NCBI GenBank assembly: GCA_000733355.1
Contig: JNVV01000096.1
Span: forward strand, 6,503-70,502
From: Falciphora oryzae
Lineage: Eukaryota; Ascomycota; Sordariomycetes; Magnaporthales; Magnaporthaceae
DNA: 64,000 nt
Direction: 5' to 3'
The notes under the pieces are model-generated. The model ran no database searches. It was not told the DNA's origin and saw only the letters and a program-made list of their open reading frames with translations. This document shows positions 54,175-64,000 of this stretch, one piece after another. Every line of letters begins with the position of its first letter. The stretch's first letter is position 1. Both the position numbers and the translations under genes were made by a program.

Positions 54175-56408
54175 CGATCCTAGGTCAAGTCGGGTGCGAG
54201 GAGTTCGATTCCGGTGTCGAAATTGAATTATCTCGAAGGGCTGTCCGGCTGCGCGATTTCAAGCTCGCAACGGGCTCTAGGTTTTTGGGTTTTAGGTACG
54301 TTTTTACTAAATAGGAACGGATTTAGTTTTAGTTTTTCCGTTTTAATTTGGATTGCTACCGAATTGTGTGTTTTTAATATTTTTTCGTAATATTTAACCA
54401 TTTTTTCCGTAAATAAGGGGTTGTTCGTTAGGTACGCAGTTTTATACCGGTTCGTTTTTTTTGTTATTACTGTTATATTGACTATTTTTAGCTTTTATTC
54501 CATTGTTACGTTAGGGTTCCAACGCTTTGCGTGTTTGTATTTAAGTTTCCAATCCTTTCCGTAAAGGACGGGTGTTCGTTTCGGTTTTAGCGCTATTTCG
54601 GGCCGGTTTTATCGTATTATTTATTTTTTTTTCGTTTGTCCGTTTTAGGGGTGGGGCCTTTTTTTTCGTTTTTTATAACCGAGTTTTTAAAAACGGTCTG
54701 CTATTTTCGCTATTATTTCGTTAATGCGCTGCGTTATTTCGGTTTTTTCCTATTTGTTTTCCGTGTTTATAACCTTTTCGTTTAAATATAAATCCAAAAG
54801 CGGCACGTGGGTTTTTGTTTTAAGGTGTGCTAACGAGGTTGCTTTATAAATTCTAATTACCATTTTAAAATATGCTTTTTATTTTTTCGCCATTTTTTTA
54901 GCTGCGCCCCGGGGCCGACTTTAAAGTTCTGTTAGTAGGTGGTAGGCTGCCGCTTTATAAACCAATGCGCTGCGGCATACGACCGCGTACAGCTGCTTCG
55001 CGCGTGCGAGGCTATTTCTTTACGTTATTGCCGCGAGTTTTGTTACCGTAAGCTGCTGTTTTTTTTGTTTGCTTTTTACTTGTTTAGTGTAGGCGTTAAA
55101 GTTTAGCTTATGGTTTAGCTAAATTTTTAGGAATTTCGCCGATAGCGTTGGTTGCATTTATATATTTCCGGTACGGACCCGGGTCCGGTTTAAGGTTTTA
55201 ATAAAATAAAACAGTTTAGTTTTGGCCGCGTTAAACGTTATTCCTGTTTTTTTACTTATATTTAGTACGTATCCTAAGCCCGTTCCAGCAGTTGGGCCGT
55301 TTCCGCTATGGTTTTTTTTATTGCTAAAAGGTTAATATCGTTAGCGAAACCGACTACCGTTATCCTTAATATTTTTTCCAATTTGTCGTAAAGCGACGCG
55401 ATATATAAGATAAATAGTATGGGTGAAAGTGGTAAGCTTTGTAGTATTTTTATTGTTATTTATATAGCCGTAAACGTATCCTTATCGAACTAAAGCCGGG
55501 CCGTTTTGCCTATTAGTTAGTTTTTAATCCATTTAATTGTTTTTGGTAGGAATTTTTATTTTCGTAAAATATCGAAAAGTTTAATATAGTTAACGTTATC
55601 AAATGCTTTTAATAGGTCGAACTATAATAGCGAAATTATAACGCCGTAATTCCACGCCGTTATTACGGTGTTTATTATTTGTTTAATAGCGAGCTCGGTA
55701 CTGCGTTTTCTTTTATTGCCCATTTGCTTTTCCGGTAGCAGTCCTTTTTTTTCCGCTTCGGTTGCGATCCGTATTCCCATTATCGCTTTTATAACTTTGG
55801 ATATGGACGAAAGGAGTGCGATCGGTCGCTACCCTTTTGCTATTTTTTTATTTTCCGTATTTTTCCCTGGTTTAAAAAGCACCACCGTTAGTGCGTTTTG
55901 GAAACGCTTTAGGAAATACTCGAGTTCGAAGCTGGCGTTGGCTATTTTGGATATAGCTTCCTAATATGGTTCCCCGTACGCTTTTAATAGTCCGTTCGGT
56001 AGGTTGCCCGTTTCCGGAGCTTTCCAATTCCGAGTTTTTTTTAAAGCCGTTAGTATTTCGTTTTTTTCGGGGTCCATTCGGTAGTTAATTAGGAATGAGT
56101 TAGTGAAAATGTGGTTTTCGAACGTAGTGTTACCGACGTTTGTTAGGTCCGCTTCCGGGTTGGGGTAAAATTTGGCTATTAAAATTATGGCTTTATTAAC
56201 GTAGGAATTCGCTAGCTTTTGGTTTTTTTCTTTAAACCGGTTTAAATCTGGTAACCTGGTTGGGTCCCGTTTTTTATAGTTTCGTAATTTCGTTTATCGT
56301 TCGATATTCTAAAAAATAGGCTCGAAATCCTATTCCTTTAACGCTTCCTTAATAAATTCCTTCTAATATGCGTTAAAAGCTTTCTTTTTTTCTTTAATAA
56401 AGGTTTTG

Positions 56409-56523
56409 TGTCACGGGACAAGACCAAGGTTGTACCACGTGCACCACGAAGGCAAAAGAGGAACGTTGTTGTAGCTGGGACTACAACCGTGCGAGGTCCT
56501 TATCAAGGGATCGCACCGTGACA
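56409..56523. mobile_element. 115-bp mini element with 5-bp target duplication
   Basis: It starts TGTCACGG and ends CCGTGACA (8-bp inverted ends), flanked by TTTTG on both sides (56404-56408, 56524-56528). It has no TA-rich RIP look, unlike its surroundings. It could be the solo LTR of a miniature LTR element or a small MITE; TG...CA ends and a 5-bp duplication favour the first. Confidence 0.8.
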
Positions 56524-57457
56524 TTTTGTTAGTTGCTTTTAGTTTTTCGTAGTTTTTTTGTATTTTTAGCCGTATGTATGCGCGTTAGCACCGCTTCGTT
56601 TTTTTGGTTAGTTTCGTAAGCGTCGAGTTTTAATACGGTACTGGTTTAAAATTTATTATAGCTTTTCGTTTCGGTACTAGCTCGTTAGCGATTTGGGTTA
56701 GTTGGTTTATTAGTGTATCCATTTAGTTGTTTATATCGTTTAGCGTTTTTATATTTTCGGTTTCGATATATTATTTAGCCAATTGCAGCGCCTTTTTTTT
56801 GTCGTTTTTAAAATTGGTATTAACCTTTTTTTATACCCATCCTTTTGCTTTTTTTTTGCGGAACGGCTCCGTTTCGCAATTGATTAAAATCATTTAAAAA
56901 TGGTAATTCGACCCCTTTATTTCGTCGTTTTTGCTTTCGTATTTAATAGTTAAAGTTTCGGATATTTACGCGTAGTTAATGGTGCTTTTTCGTTCGCCGA
57001 ACCTTTTTTTTTTTATTATTTTCCCGTAAGGCGTCGCTAATTCGAGCCGTTACCAGTGCGTTAGCGCGAATAGTAGCTCGGATTTGGCGTTTTTCCGATT
57101 GTATATATCCCATATTAGGTGGTATATGTTAAAATCCCTTACTAGTACGGCGTGGTTCCGAAGCGGTATTATTTCGATTTCGGTTAAAGGGGTATGCCAT
57201 TTTTTTAGTATTTGGGGGTTTGGCGAATATATTAAATAAATGTCGATGTTTTTTATTAGGGTTTGTAATGTAATTATTACCTAATCGTGTCCGTTCCAGC
57301 TTTTTTACGTTGCCGGGTTTAGTTGTTAGTGGACGTATAATGTTGCGTTCGATTTTGTATTTATTTGGTAATATATTAGCTCGTAATTGTATCCGGCCGG
57401 TTTTTTCGGGTTTCCGTACCGGTCCAGCTCCGGTTTTTATATAGCTATTATATTATA

Positions 57458-59319
57458 ACGTGGTTCACAAGCGAGCCGCGCACACAAGCGAGTCGCGCAC
57501 CCACACCCGACCTCCGGTTAATCGACGCGCATGCCAACTCAACAACGCTAGGAATTCATTCAAACTATTTAAAACTGTATACATCGGACATTTTTACTTT
57601 TTCCTAACAGGTGCGCGCATTGTATCCGGTTTTGCCGCAAGTGCCATATCGCCGACGAGTTGTCGTCGCCCTCCTTTTTTAAACCCTATAGTCGCGCATT
57701 TTTTGCTATAGCTATCCATCCAGCTTTTGCTGGTTTAGAACATTTCGTACTTCGTCGATGGTAAATAACCTTCCAAATTGGACACGTGTTTTTTTGGCCC
57801 TCCGGCGTTTGCTTAATGCTTCGTTCGCTTTTCGTAATTTGGAGCACTTTTCTTTTAAAAGGTTAACCCGATGCATAATTGCTTTTGCCCCTTTCGCAAA
57901 TTGGTTTACAACCGCTAGTATGGATATCGGAAAGCTGCTTTGGTAATTGGAGATCCGAGTTTTAATGTGTTCGGATTGCAAAATTGCTTCTTTAGCTGTC
58001 CGGGGCGTTTTAGAAATCCAAAGCTTAGGGTCGTTTAAAGGCGTCCTTAGGGGGGTTGGAATTCGTAACCTTACATCCAGCTTTTCTAAAACCAAATCCG
58101 GGTTAAAAAAAAGTAAGGCTAACCTTTCGGAAGCCTTTTTAAATGTTTTTTTTGGTTATAAAGTCAAAAAATGCCGTTTTAAACGCCGAAAGGAATTCGA
58201 CTTTGGTTACGTGGTTAACGTGTAACTTTATTAAATTTTCGATTTATCGACCGTACGCCCGCTTTATTAGGCCGAAGCACCCGACGTTAAACGGCTAAAG
58301 GAAATAAAACGAATGCGAAGGCATATAAAGCGTAATAATATTATATTCCTAGCAATAAAGTTCGAAATCCGTTAAATAGTAGCTTTCGTATCCGTTTCGT
58401 ACTAACAAACGATAGGACCCCGTAAAACGAACCGTAATGTGTTTATCGAAATGCTGGATCCATTTTAGGCCGAGCTCGTTCGTAATCCACCTATTAGCGC
58501 TTGTTGCGATAACCTAATTACGTAAAAGGTCGGTTTCTGAATACCAATTGGCTAAATGGTACTGCCTTTTAACGATAATAAAAAAAGGGACCGCTTAACC
58601 GCAATAGTTAACCCTTTAAATGATTGTAACCCATTCCCGATTGCCAAGTTGGATTAGCTTTGCTTTATTACGGCCTTCCGATATTGTAATAACTATAACG
58701 GCGGCGATTATGCCTATAAGGAAGCCGGTTTCGTCGAAGTTATAAATATCGTTATCCTAGATGCTATATTTGGCTACAGTGTTTCGTATAAAGTTAAACC
58801 ACGCAAAAACGAGTTTGAAATTTTCGCATTTGGCCCTTTGGTAGTCGTACTTTCGAATCCAGCGCGTACCGAGCTTTGCGCGGCGCTTAACGAAGTTCGC
58901 GACCCAGTTTTTGCCAACGACGCCCGCGTCGCGTTCGGCCAGCAGTCGGTTGGCTATATTTTTAACACCAGAAGGCCGGGGAGGAAATGCGCGAAAATCC
59001 AGCTCGAATATATATTTAACAAGCGCCTCCTTTTCAGATTCTGTCAATTTTCGGGATTTGAGCATGCTGTCGCGTCGAGCAAATCGGCCGCGGCGTCGGT
59101 CGCGTAATGTAGATTTAGGAACGTTGTAGATTTTAGCTACCAAACGCATACTTAATTGTGTATTAAATTGGATTGCCCGTATGGCAAAAGCAATTCTAGC
59201 TTCGTTAAATGCTGACGCCATTTGTGGTTGTTAAGAAATTGAGGTTGGAAGTGGGAGACGCGAGTCGCGATGGAAAACGCGCGACTCGCTTGTATGCGCG
59301 GCTCGTTTGTGAACCACGT
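57458..59319 (-). mobile_element. E2: pogo/Fot1-type DNA transposon, 1862 bp
   Basis: Ends ACGTGGTTCACA / TGTGAACCACGT with TA on both sides (57456-57457, 59320-59321). The inner end motif ACAAGCGAGYCGCGCAC occurs twice per end and differs from that of E1. It interrupts the endonuclease of LINE-O. Confidence 0.93.
57712..59221 (-). pseudogene. E2 transposase (CENP-B-type HTH plus DDE)
   Basis: The first 154 residues (58757-59221) are open from ATG 59221: psq-type HTH (SMRLVAKIYNVPKSTLRDRR) and a CENP-B-type DNA-binding domain (SESEKEAL-like stretch, NIANRLLAERDAGVVGKNWV). After a stop come NFDETGF (first catalytic Asp, about 58735), GRNKAKL, and a degraded DDE core. The C-terminal open part (57712-58095) reads PRTAKEAILQSEHIKTRISN and ends at 57712. 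It is the best preserved of the three copies. Confidence 0.88.
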
Positions 59320-59499
59320 TATTCCTTTTTGCTAAAAAACGGTATATCTTTTTTTCCGTTTCCTTTTCCTATATTCCAATATAGGATTGTTATTACTATA
59401 GGGATTTTAATAAGCGTTTTTGTGCGTCGAACGGGATTGTGCTATTTTTAATCGGTAGCGGTTCGGATAAGGGTAGCGGTTCCAACGGGGCCGGTGTTC

Positions 59500-61083
59500 G
59501 TCCTTATCCTCCGGCTGCTTTTGTTTGGATTTGTTCGTTTGCCGTAGTTGGGGGTTGGGCTAGTTTAGAGCTCGTTTTGGGGGCGTAGTTTGTTATAAGT
59601 GGCGGTTGTGTAGCGGTCCGGCCCCTAGGTGGTTGCGAGTTTTTGCGGGGTTTGCCGGGTTTTCGGCGACCGGGGGACCGGATTGGGGAATCGTTATTTG
59701 TGTCCGAGTTTTGTTTGCGCCTTTTGCTAGGGTTTAATGGTTTTCTGATGCCGGAGGGTATGCGCGTTTGGAAAATAGGGAAGGTGGTGGTAGCTTTTAT
59801 TTGTTTAGGGGCTAATCCTTCCAATATAAATCTTTTTGGCCGGTTTTAATATGCTTTTTTCGCTTTCCCGATCGCCCGTTGCGCTACCTCGCAACCCCGG
59901 TTAAACGCCGGGTGCGGTTCGCCGCAGTTTACGCATTTGGGTGTAGCTTTGTTATGTTGGGGGTAGGCGTCGCATTAATTTTTTCTTTTTTAGTGTTGCG
60001 GTTTTCCGTAATGCGGGTAGCAGCCCGGTTTTTTGCAAAACTTTTGTCGGTACCCCTATTCGTAACAGTTATAGCACTGGGTAGCTTTAGCGTTTGGTGT
60101 AAACGGCTCGCATTTAAATAGTTCCACTTGTATTACCAGTTTTTGCTTGCAAATTTGGTCCGCGGCGGCTGCGGACCCGATTTGTGCTAGTACCATAGTG
60201 TTACGACTATACAGGTAGCGGGGACAGGAGGCCTGGGTCAAGCCCCGGGAAGGAAGCACCCTCAACCCCGCACTTGGAAAAGGAAGGGTCACGTGGAAGG
60301 ACACGTGACCTTAAGGTGATATGTCTGATATGCGACATAGCAGACATAGCACAGGTCCTTAAGGTGATATGTCTAATATACGACATAGCAGACATAGCAC
60401 AAATTGGGAAGGACCAGGTCGTGTATATAAGGGAAAGGTTCTTCCACGGTTAAATAGCTTTGATTGAGGCATCGGCATCAGTCAACCTAAGTTAGCTCCA
60501 AGGTACCCCCTTGGGCAAGCAATCTAAGCTTCTGTCACCAGTTTCCCGGTTCCCCTGAAGCAACCCCTGTCAAGTGTACTGTTCAGCACCCTCCCTAGGT
60601 GTCCTACCCTAGGAGCAAAGCCTGATTGTAACACATAGCGTATCCGTAAGGGGTGCGGGCTGGCCATATGTGCACCGATTTAACCTCCGCGTTTCGGTTT
60701 TCGGCGTTTAGGCTACGAGTAAGTTGGTTTGGGTCCTCCGGCAGTGTTGTTTGTTTTACTCCTTTAATTACCACGTCGTATGTCCGTTCCCGGATCGTTG
60801 CTTAGTTTCTAAACACCTTTTTTACCCACTCGTCCCTTTTCCTGTATTCGCTTGCGTTTGCGTAAAAGCATATTACTACGTCTCCGCTTTGGAGCCGCCT
60901 CGTTACCCGCACCGCCGTGCCGAGTTGGTTGTTTAGTGCCCGCTGGGTGTCGATTTGCGATCGGTTTTTGATTGCTTCCGGGGCTTTTCCTACGGCCACG
61001 ATTATTTCGCGTTCGACTTTTGATAGTATGAATCGCGGGGGGGGATGCGTCGTGTTCGGGTACTGTTATCGCGTTCGGTTCGG
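59500..61083 (-). pseudogene. LINE-O ORF1 (5'-truncated, interrupted by a solo LTR)
   Basis: It matches LINE-I ORF1: a Lys/Pro-rich C-terminal part (59504-59824, EGLAPKQIKATTTFPIFQ), zinc knuckles (about 60090-59900) and a central domain (60802-60999, APEAIKNRSQIDTQRALNN). It breaks off at 61083, about 370 bases short of the start found in LINE-I. Confidence 0.8.
60199..60633 (+). mobile_element. 435-bp solo LTR, unmutated, otherwise absent from window
   Basis: It starts TGTTACGACT and ends GATTGTAACA, with CATAG duplicated on both sides (60194-60198, 60634-60638). It contains TATA-like GTATATAAGG (about 60422-60431), which sets the plus orientation, and a roughly 46-bp direct repeat (from about 60311 and 60358) with inner motifs GATATGTCT and GACATAGCAGACATAGCAC. 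It is GC-balanced and looks young. No other copy is in the window. Confidence 0.92.
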
Positions 61084-61100
61084 GTATGAATATATATAAT

Positions 61101-61584
61101 ATCGCGGGTAGTCCGTTAGTTGGGGAGCTTTGTGCTATAGTGGGTGTTGTTCGACTCCAGGTTGGCTTCGGGGTGGGCGCTTGCGTTTTCCGTGGTTTGG
61201 TTTAAGCGTGCCTTCCCTTTTTGTTAGCGGGGGCGGTTCGCTTTTTTGTTGCTTTGTGGCTTTTGGTTGCTTCGCTCCTTCCTTTTTTTCGTTGTATTTG
61301 CTTGCGTAACTCGTTTAGTTTTTTTGCGGTCCCGTTACTACCTGTAAAGTTTTCCCTCCCTACCGTCGTTTCGTTTCCTGTCTTTTTTTTTCCAATTCCG
61401 CTTTCCTTTTACCCTCCTTTTTGGGTATTAACCGATAATTTCCGTCCTCCGACCGTCGCGGTTTCGTTTTCGTTTCGTTTCGTCGCTATTTTTTTGCGCG
61501 GTCGCTCCTTTCCCTAGCATTTCCCTCCTTTTGTTTCGGCTCCTTTCCGGTGTAGATTTTTTTCCCGATTGGCGCGATCCTTAC
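61101..61584. other. Right flank of LINE-O; pyrimidine-rich leader upstream of a plus-strand ORF
   Basis: It starts with ATCGCGG, the repeat of 25890-25896. The plus strand is CT-rich with TTTTTTT runs, like the leaders before the antisense ORFs of the LINEs. The minus strand is open near the junction (PTWSRTTPTIAQSSPTNGLP) in a frame that continues at 25896. Confidence 0.5.
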
Positions 61585-62589
61585 GATGTTTGCTACCGTT
61601 ACCGCTTTTTTTCCGCTTCCTGGAGGCGGTGGCGACGATCCGTTTGGTCGCGTAAATTTTTTCGCTTCCGTTTATTGTCTGTATTTAACCTATAGCGTGG
61701 TTTAGTTTTAGCGCGATAAAGGCCGTCGCGCCGCCGACGCAATTAATTTAACGGGCGATTCGTCAGACGAGGAGTATGCGGCTTCTGTTTATTAAAAGTA
61801 CGAATGTAACGCGTGTTTTAACAAATCCAAAATTACTAAAGTTGTAGTTTGCAAAAAGTACCAGTTTAGTTAGGCTTGCGATCGTTGCCGTCGTAGGAAA
61901 ACGGCGGGCTGTAACATTTCCAATACTGCTTACGTTTTAAATCCTGCCTTACGCCGTATTTAACGCGACCTTTTCGCTTTAACGATTAGCGACTGTTATA
62001 TTGCCAAGCCTGGTATTTTTTCCGGCAAAAATTTGCGTCCTATCCTTACCCGCGAATACCTACTCGCCCACTAATACTAATCGCGGTTTTTTAACGAAAC
62101 CAATACGAATTTTAACTGGTAGTATATTTAAAACGCTAACCCTACGGGCGACGCTTTGGTTTTTAATAACGCGGTTAGTATTTTTTTTCGTCGCGGCAAC
62201 CAAAGCCAGCAGCTTATAAATACGTTTGTCCGCGGTTTCGGTTTTATGCAAATAACTAGCCCTTTTTTCCGTATTTCGCGTAACGGCGCCGCTAACTTTC
62301 CATAGCGAGCCTAAATAAAAACGAAACGTCGCGCTAAAGCGCGTAACGCCCGGTTTATTAACGCTATCAATTAAATAGCTGCTAATAACCGTATTTAATC
62401 TAATAGCGACTTAGCGCGTTGTCGCTTTATTTACCGTTCCGAATCGCGTCGTCGCTCGCTTTCGCCCTTTTTTCGTATTGTTTCATACTGTAAAAAGCGT
62501 CGTTGTCGTCGAAATATCCATTATAACGGTAGCAATTCCTTTTCCCGTCGGTTCCGTTCCCTTTCCGTATTTAAAAAAAACGTTTGCTA
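61585..62589 (+). pseudogene. Degraded six-cysteine ORF, antisense to gypsy-like element G
   Basis: From ATG 61585: FATVTAFFPLPGGGGDDPFG, an acidic stretch (TGDSSDEEYA), then a Cys module at about 61808-61915 with CNACFNKS, VVVC and ACDRCRRRKTAGC. After that comes a long Arg/Asn-rich part to about 62589. At least ten stops, mostly TAG/TAA at likely Gln codons. The spacing CX2C-X11-C-X8-CX2C-X7-C is close to the module in the copia F antisense ORF (CX2C when one Tyr is read as Cys). It points towards the chromodomain gene of G, so the two are convergent. Function unknown. Confidence 0.5.
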
Positions 62590-62599
62590 ACGATAATAG

Positions 62600-63430
62600 T
62601 AAAGGTGGAAATTAGTTTCGGCTTTTTTTCGTATCCTATATACGGGGTTTTTAATTCGGGGTTAAGTGTTAGGCGTAATAGCGGCTTATCGTATTAGGTT
62701 TTCATTTTTCGTTAAAGTAAGGGGTCGTATTATTCCGCGTTTCGAGCGGCTATTGCCGTTCGTTTGCCAGCTTTCTTTTAGTTCGAAATAATATAGCTTT
62801 CGTAATGCGTCCCTTTTGTTTTCGAACTACGGCGGTTTGTTTCCTTTTATTTCGCAATTTAGAGCCGTTATATATATATGCATCTCTTTATTAAGCTTCG
62901 AATTCCTCTATCGCTATTATATTTTTAACCTTTTCTAATTGTTTTTACGTTATTTTATCGTATCCTACCCATTTTATTAATGTTTGTTTTTTCCCCCGTC
63001 CTTTGGCGTTTTTTATAGTTAAGATTTTTTTTACGAGCTATTTTTTATAAAGTTCGCCATTTTTCGGTAATGGGATTAAAATGGGTTTTAAACGTATATT
63101 TCTATTCGTTTGTAACGAGAACGGGTCGTTTATTACTCGTTCCACTAATTTAACGTAAAAGTTAAAATAGATGCCTTTAAGCACATTTAGCGTAATATTA
63201 AAGGGATTAAAAACCGCAACCATTTCGAATTTATCCGCTACCTAATTTAACTTTTTACTAAGCTGGTTTATTTTAATATTACGGAAAAACAGCCACATTT
63301 TATCGCTTATTTTGTACTTTTCGGTTAGGCGTCGGAACCTATTAATTTATAACTTTTATTATTATTATACAAATGCCGCAATTGTAATAGCTAATTCTAA
63401 TTTTTCCCGTAAATAAACTAAAAAAATGGA
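62600..63430 (-). pseudogene. pol: Integrase C-terminus and chromodomain of gypsy-like element G
   Basis: Minus-strand segments read RFRRLTEKYKISDKMWLFFR, KLVERVINDPFSLQTNRNIR and LIPLPKNGELYKK, then a chromodomain with VKKILTIKNAKGRGKKQTL, IKWVGYDKIT and a KVKNIIAIEEFEA end (about 62890-63050). This is the typical end of a chromovirus pol, but clearly a different family from A-D. The upstream part is cut by E3 at 63434. Confidence 0.72.
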
Positions 63431-63434
63431 AATA

Positions 63435-64000
63435 ACGTAGTTCACCACCGAATCGGACAAACCACCGAATCGGACACGCCACCTCGACCTCCGGTCAATC
63501 GACGCGCATACCAACCCAATAACGCCAGAAATCCATTCAAACTACTTAGAACTATATACATCAGACATTTCTACTTCTTCCTAACAGGTGCGCGCATTGT
63601 GTCCGGTTTTGCCGCAAATGCCACATCGCCGACGAGTTGTCGTCGCCTTCTTTTCCTAAACCCCATAATCGCGCATTTTTTGCTGTAGCTATCTATCCAG
63701 CTCCTGCTGGTTTAAAACATCTCGTACCTCGTCGATAGTAAGTAACCCTCCAAATCGGATACGTGTTTTTTTGGCCCTCCGGCGTTTGCTTAATACCTCG
63801 TTCGCCTTTCTAAACGTGGATACTTCGGCTCGGAAAAGGGCTACCTTATGCATTATCGCTTTCACCCCCTTTGCAATTTGGTCCACAGCCGTATAAATAG
63901 GAGTTGGAAAACTGCCCTAGTAATTGGAAATCCGAATTTTAATGTGTTCGGATTGCAAAGTTGCTTCTTTAGCCGTCCGGGGCGTTTTGGAGGTCCAAAG
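63435..64000 (-). mobile_element. E3: pogo/Fot1-type DNA transposon, cut by window end
   Basis: Starts ACGTAGTTCACC after TA (63433-63434), with the inner motif ACCACCGAATCGGACA twice, as in E1. The sequence follows E1 closely. The transposase C-terminus (63689-63886, MDQIAKGVKAIMHKVALFRA) is read on the minus strand. Confidence 0.9.

Larger units (their letters stand above)
31032..54294 (-). mobile_element. LINE-I: inner, near full-length Tad1-like LINE
   Basis: The 3' tail is a TA run at about 31031-31041 and the 5' end is at about 54294. It is flanked by a 15-bp duplication (31017-31031 and 54295-54309) lying inside LINE-O. Insertions within it are MITE2 with copia F (33507-41715), a copia solo LTR (42260-42560) and gypsy D (44777-51777). 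Without these it measures about 7.7 kb and carries ORF1, ORF2 and the antisense ORF. It is less mutated than LINE-O: for example GSDHHF in the endonuclease and AFDNV in the RT are intact. Confidence 0.88.
54310..59415 (-). pseudogene. LINE-O ORF2 main part (interrupted by mini element and E2)
   Basis: Endonuclease start at about 59410-59320, remainder after E2 at 57455-56830, RT from about 56050 to 55300 with FAND at 55337-55348, and the C-terminal part down to NPFLFSKNVP at 54310. The RT segment at 55668-55964 on the other strand is a shadow. It is more heavily mutated than LINE-I. Confidence 0.82.
25897..61100 (-). mobile_element. LINE-O: outer Tad1-like LINE, carrying seven direct insertions
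   Basis: Its 3' end is at the left (AT-rich tail then ATTCATACG) and its 5' end at the right. It is interrupted by MITE1, E1, LINE-I, a 115-bp mini element, E2 and a 435-bp solo LTR. The pieces on the two sides of LINE-I join exactly at the 15-bp duplication. The putative target duplication is ATCGCGG (25890-25896, 61101-61107). The 5' end is truncated within ORF1 at about 61083, and 17 bases of filler (61084-61100) resemble the inverted LINE 3' end. Order in LINE direction: partial ORF1, ORF2 (endonuclease, RT, CCHC), then a 3' region of about 2.5 kb holding an oppositely oriented ORF. Confidence 0.82.

Noticed and set aside
1..64000. CRISPR arrays, rRNA genes, bacterial operons, riboswitches
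   Set aside because: No regularly spaced short repeats, no rRNA-like blocks and no prokaryotic gene layout; all repeats are explained by transposons.

Overview
The window looks like repeat-dense heterochromatin of a filamentous ascomycete fungus. Evidence for this: the transposon families are fungal types (chromodomain Ty3/gypsy, Ty1/copia, a Tad1-like LINE, pogo/Fot1 DNA elements); there is the end of a WD40 gene of the fungal NLR type; and nearly every element ORF carries C-to-T / G-to-A stop codons (CAG, CAA or TGG read as TAG or TAA), the signature of repeat-induced point mutation (RIP). I see no tRNA, rRNA, CRISPR array or intact host gene. Two assembly gaps are present (10407-11117, 711 N; 25481-25521, 41 N).

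Left part (1-22463). A GC-balanced, little-mutated flank holds a solo LTR (236-446) and a 590-bp miniature LTR element (1012-1601). Next comes the C-terminal end of a WD40 gene (1703-2227, minus), cut off by gypsy element C (2228-22463, minus). Gypsy element B (2501-15466, plus) sits inside C's 3' LTR, and gypsy element A (4394-11384, plus) sits inside B's protease region. A further solo LTR (19366-19660) sits in C. Five-base target duplications mark each step except C itself, whose two flanks do not match.

Middle and right part (22464-64000). A LINE fragment (22464-25198, plus) and a short LINE 3' end (25214-25480) lead into a five-level nest: a degraded gypsy-like element G (25522-25896 plus 61101 onward) contains LINE-O (25897-61100, minus); LINE-O contains LINE-I (31032-54294, minus; 15-bp duplication); LINE-I contains a fold-back MITE (33507-41715); and that MITE contains copia element F (33640-41414, minus). 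LINE-I also holds a copia solo LTR (42260-42560) and the best preserved gypsy element, D (44777-51777, minus). LINE-O also holds a MITE, two 1862-bp Fot1-type transposons (E1, E2), a 435-bp solo LTR and a 115-bp mini element. A third Fot1-type copy (E3) runs off the window in G.

Most unusual: copia F, the LINE family and probably G each carry, downstream of pol and on the opposite strand, an extra convergent reading frame. Two of these share a six-cysteine layout, and the one in F shows an intron-like GTAAGT junction. These antisense genes, the miniature LTR element and the datable nesting are the main leads.
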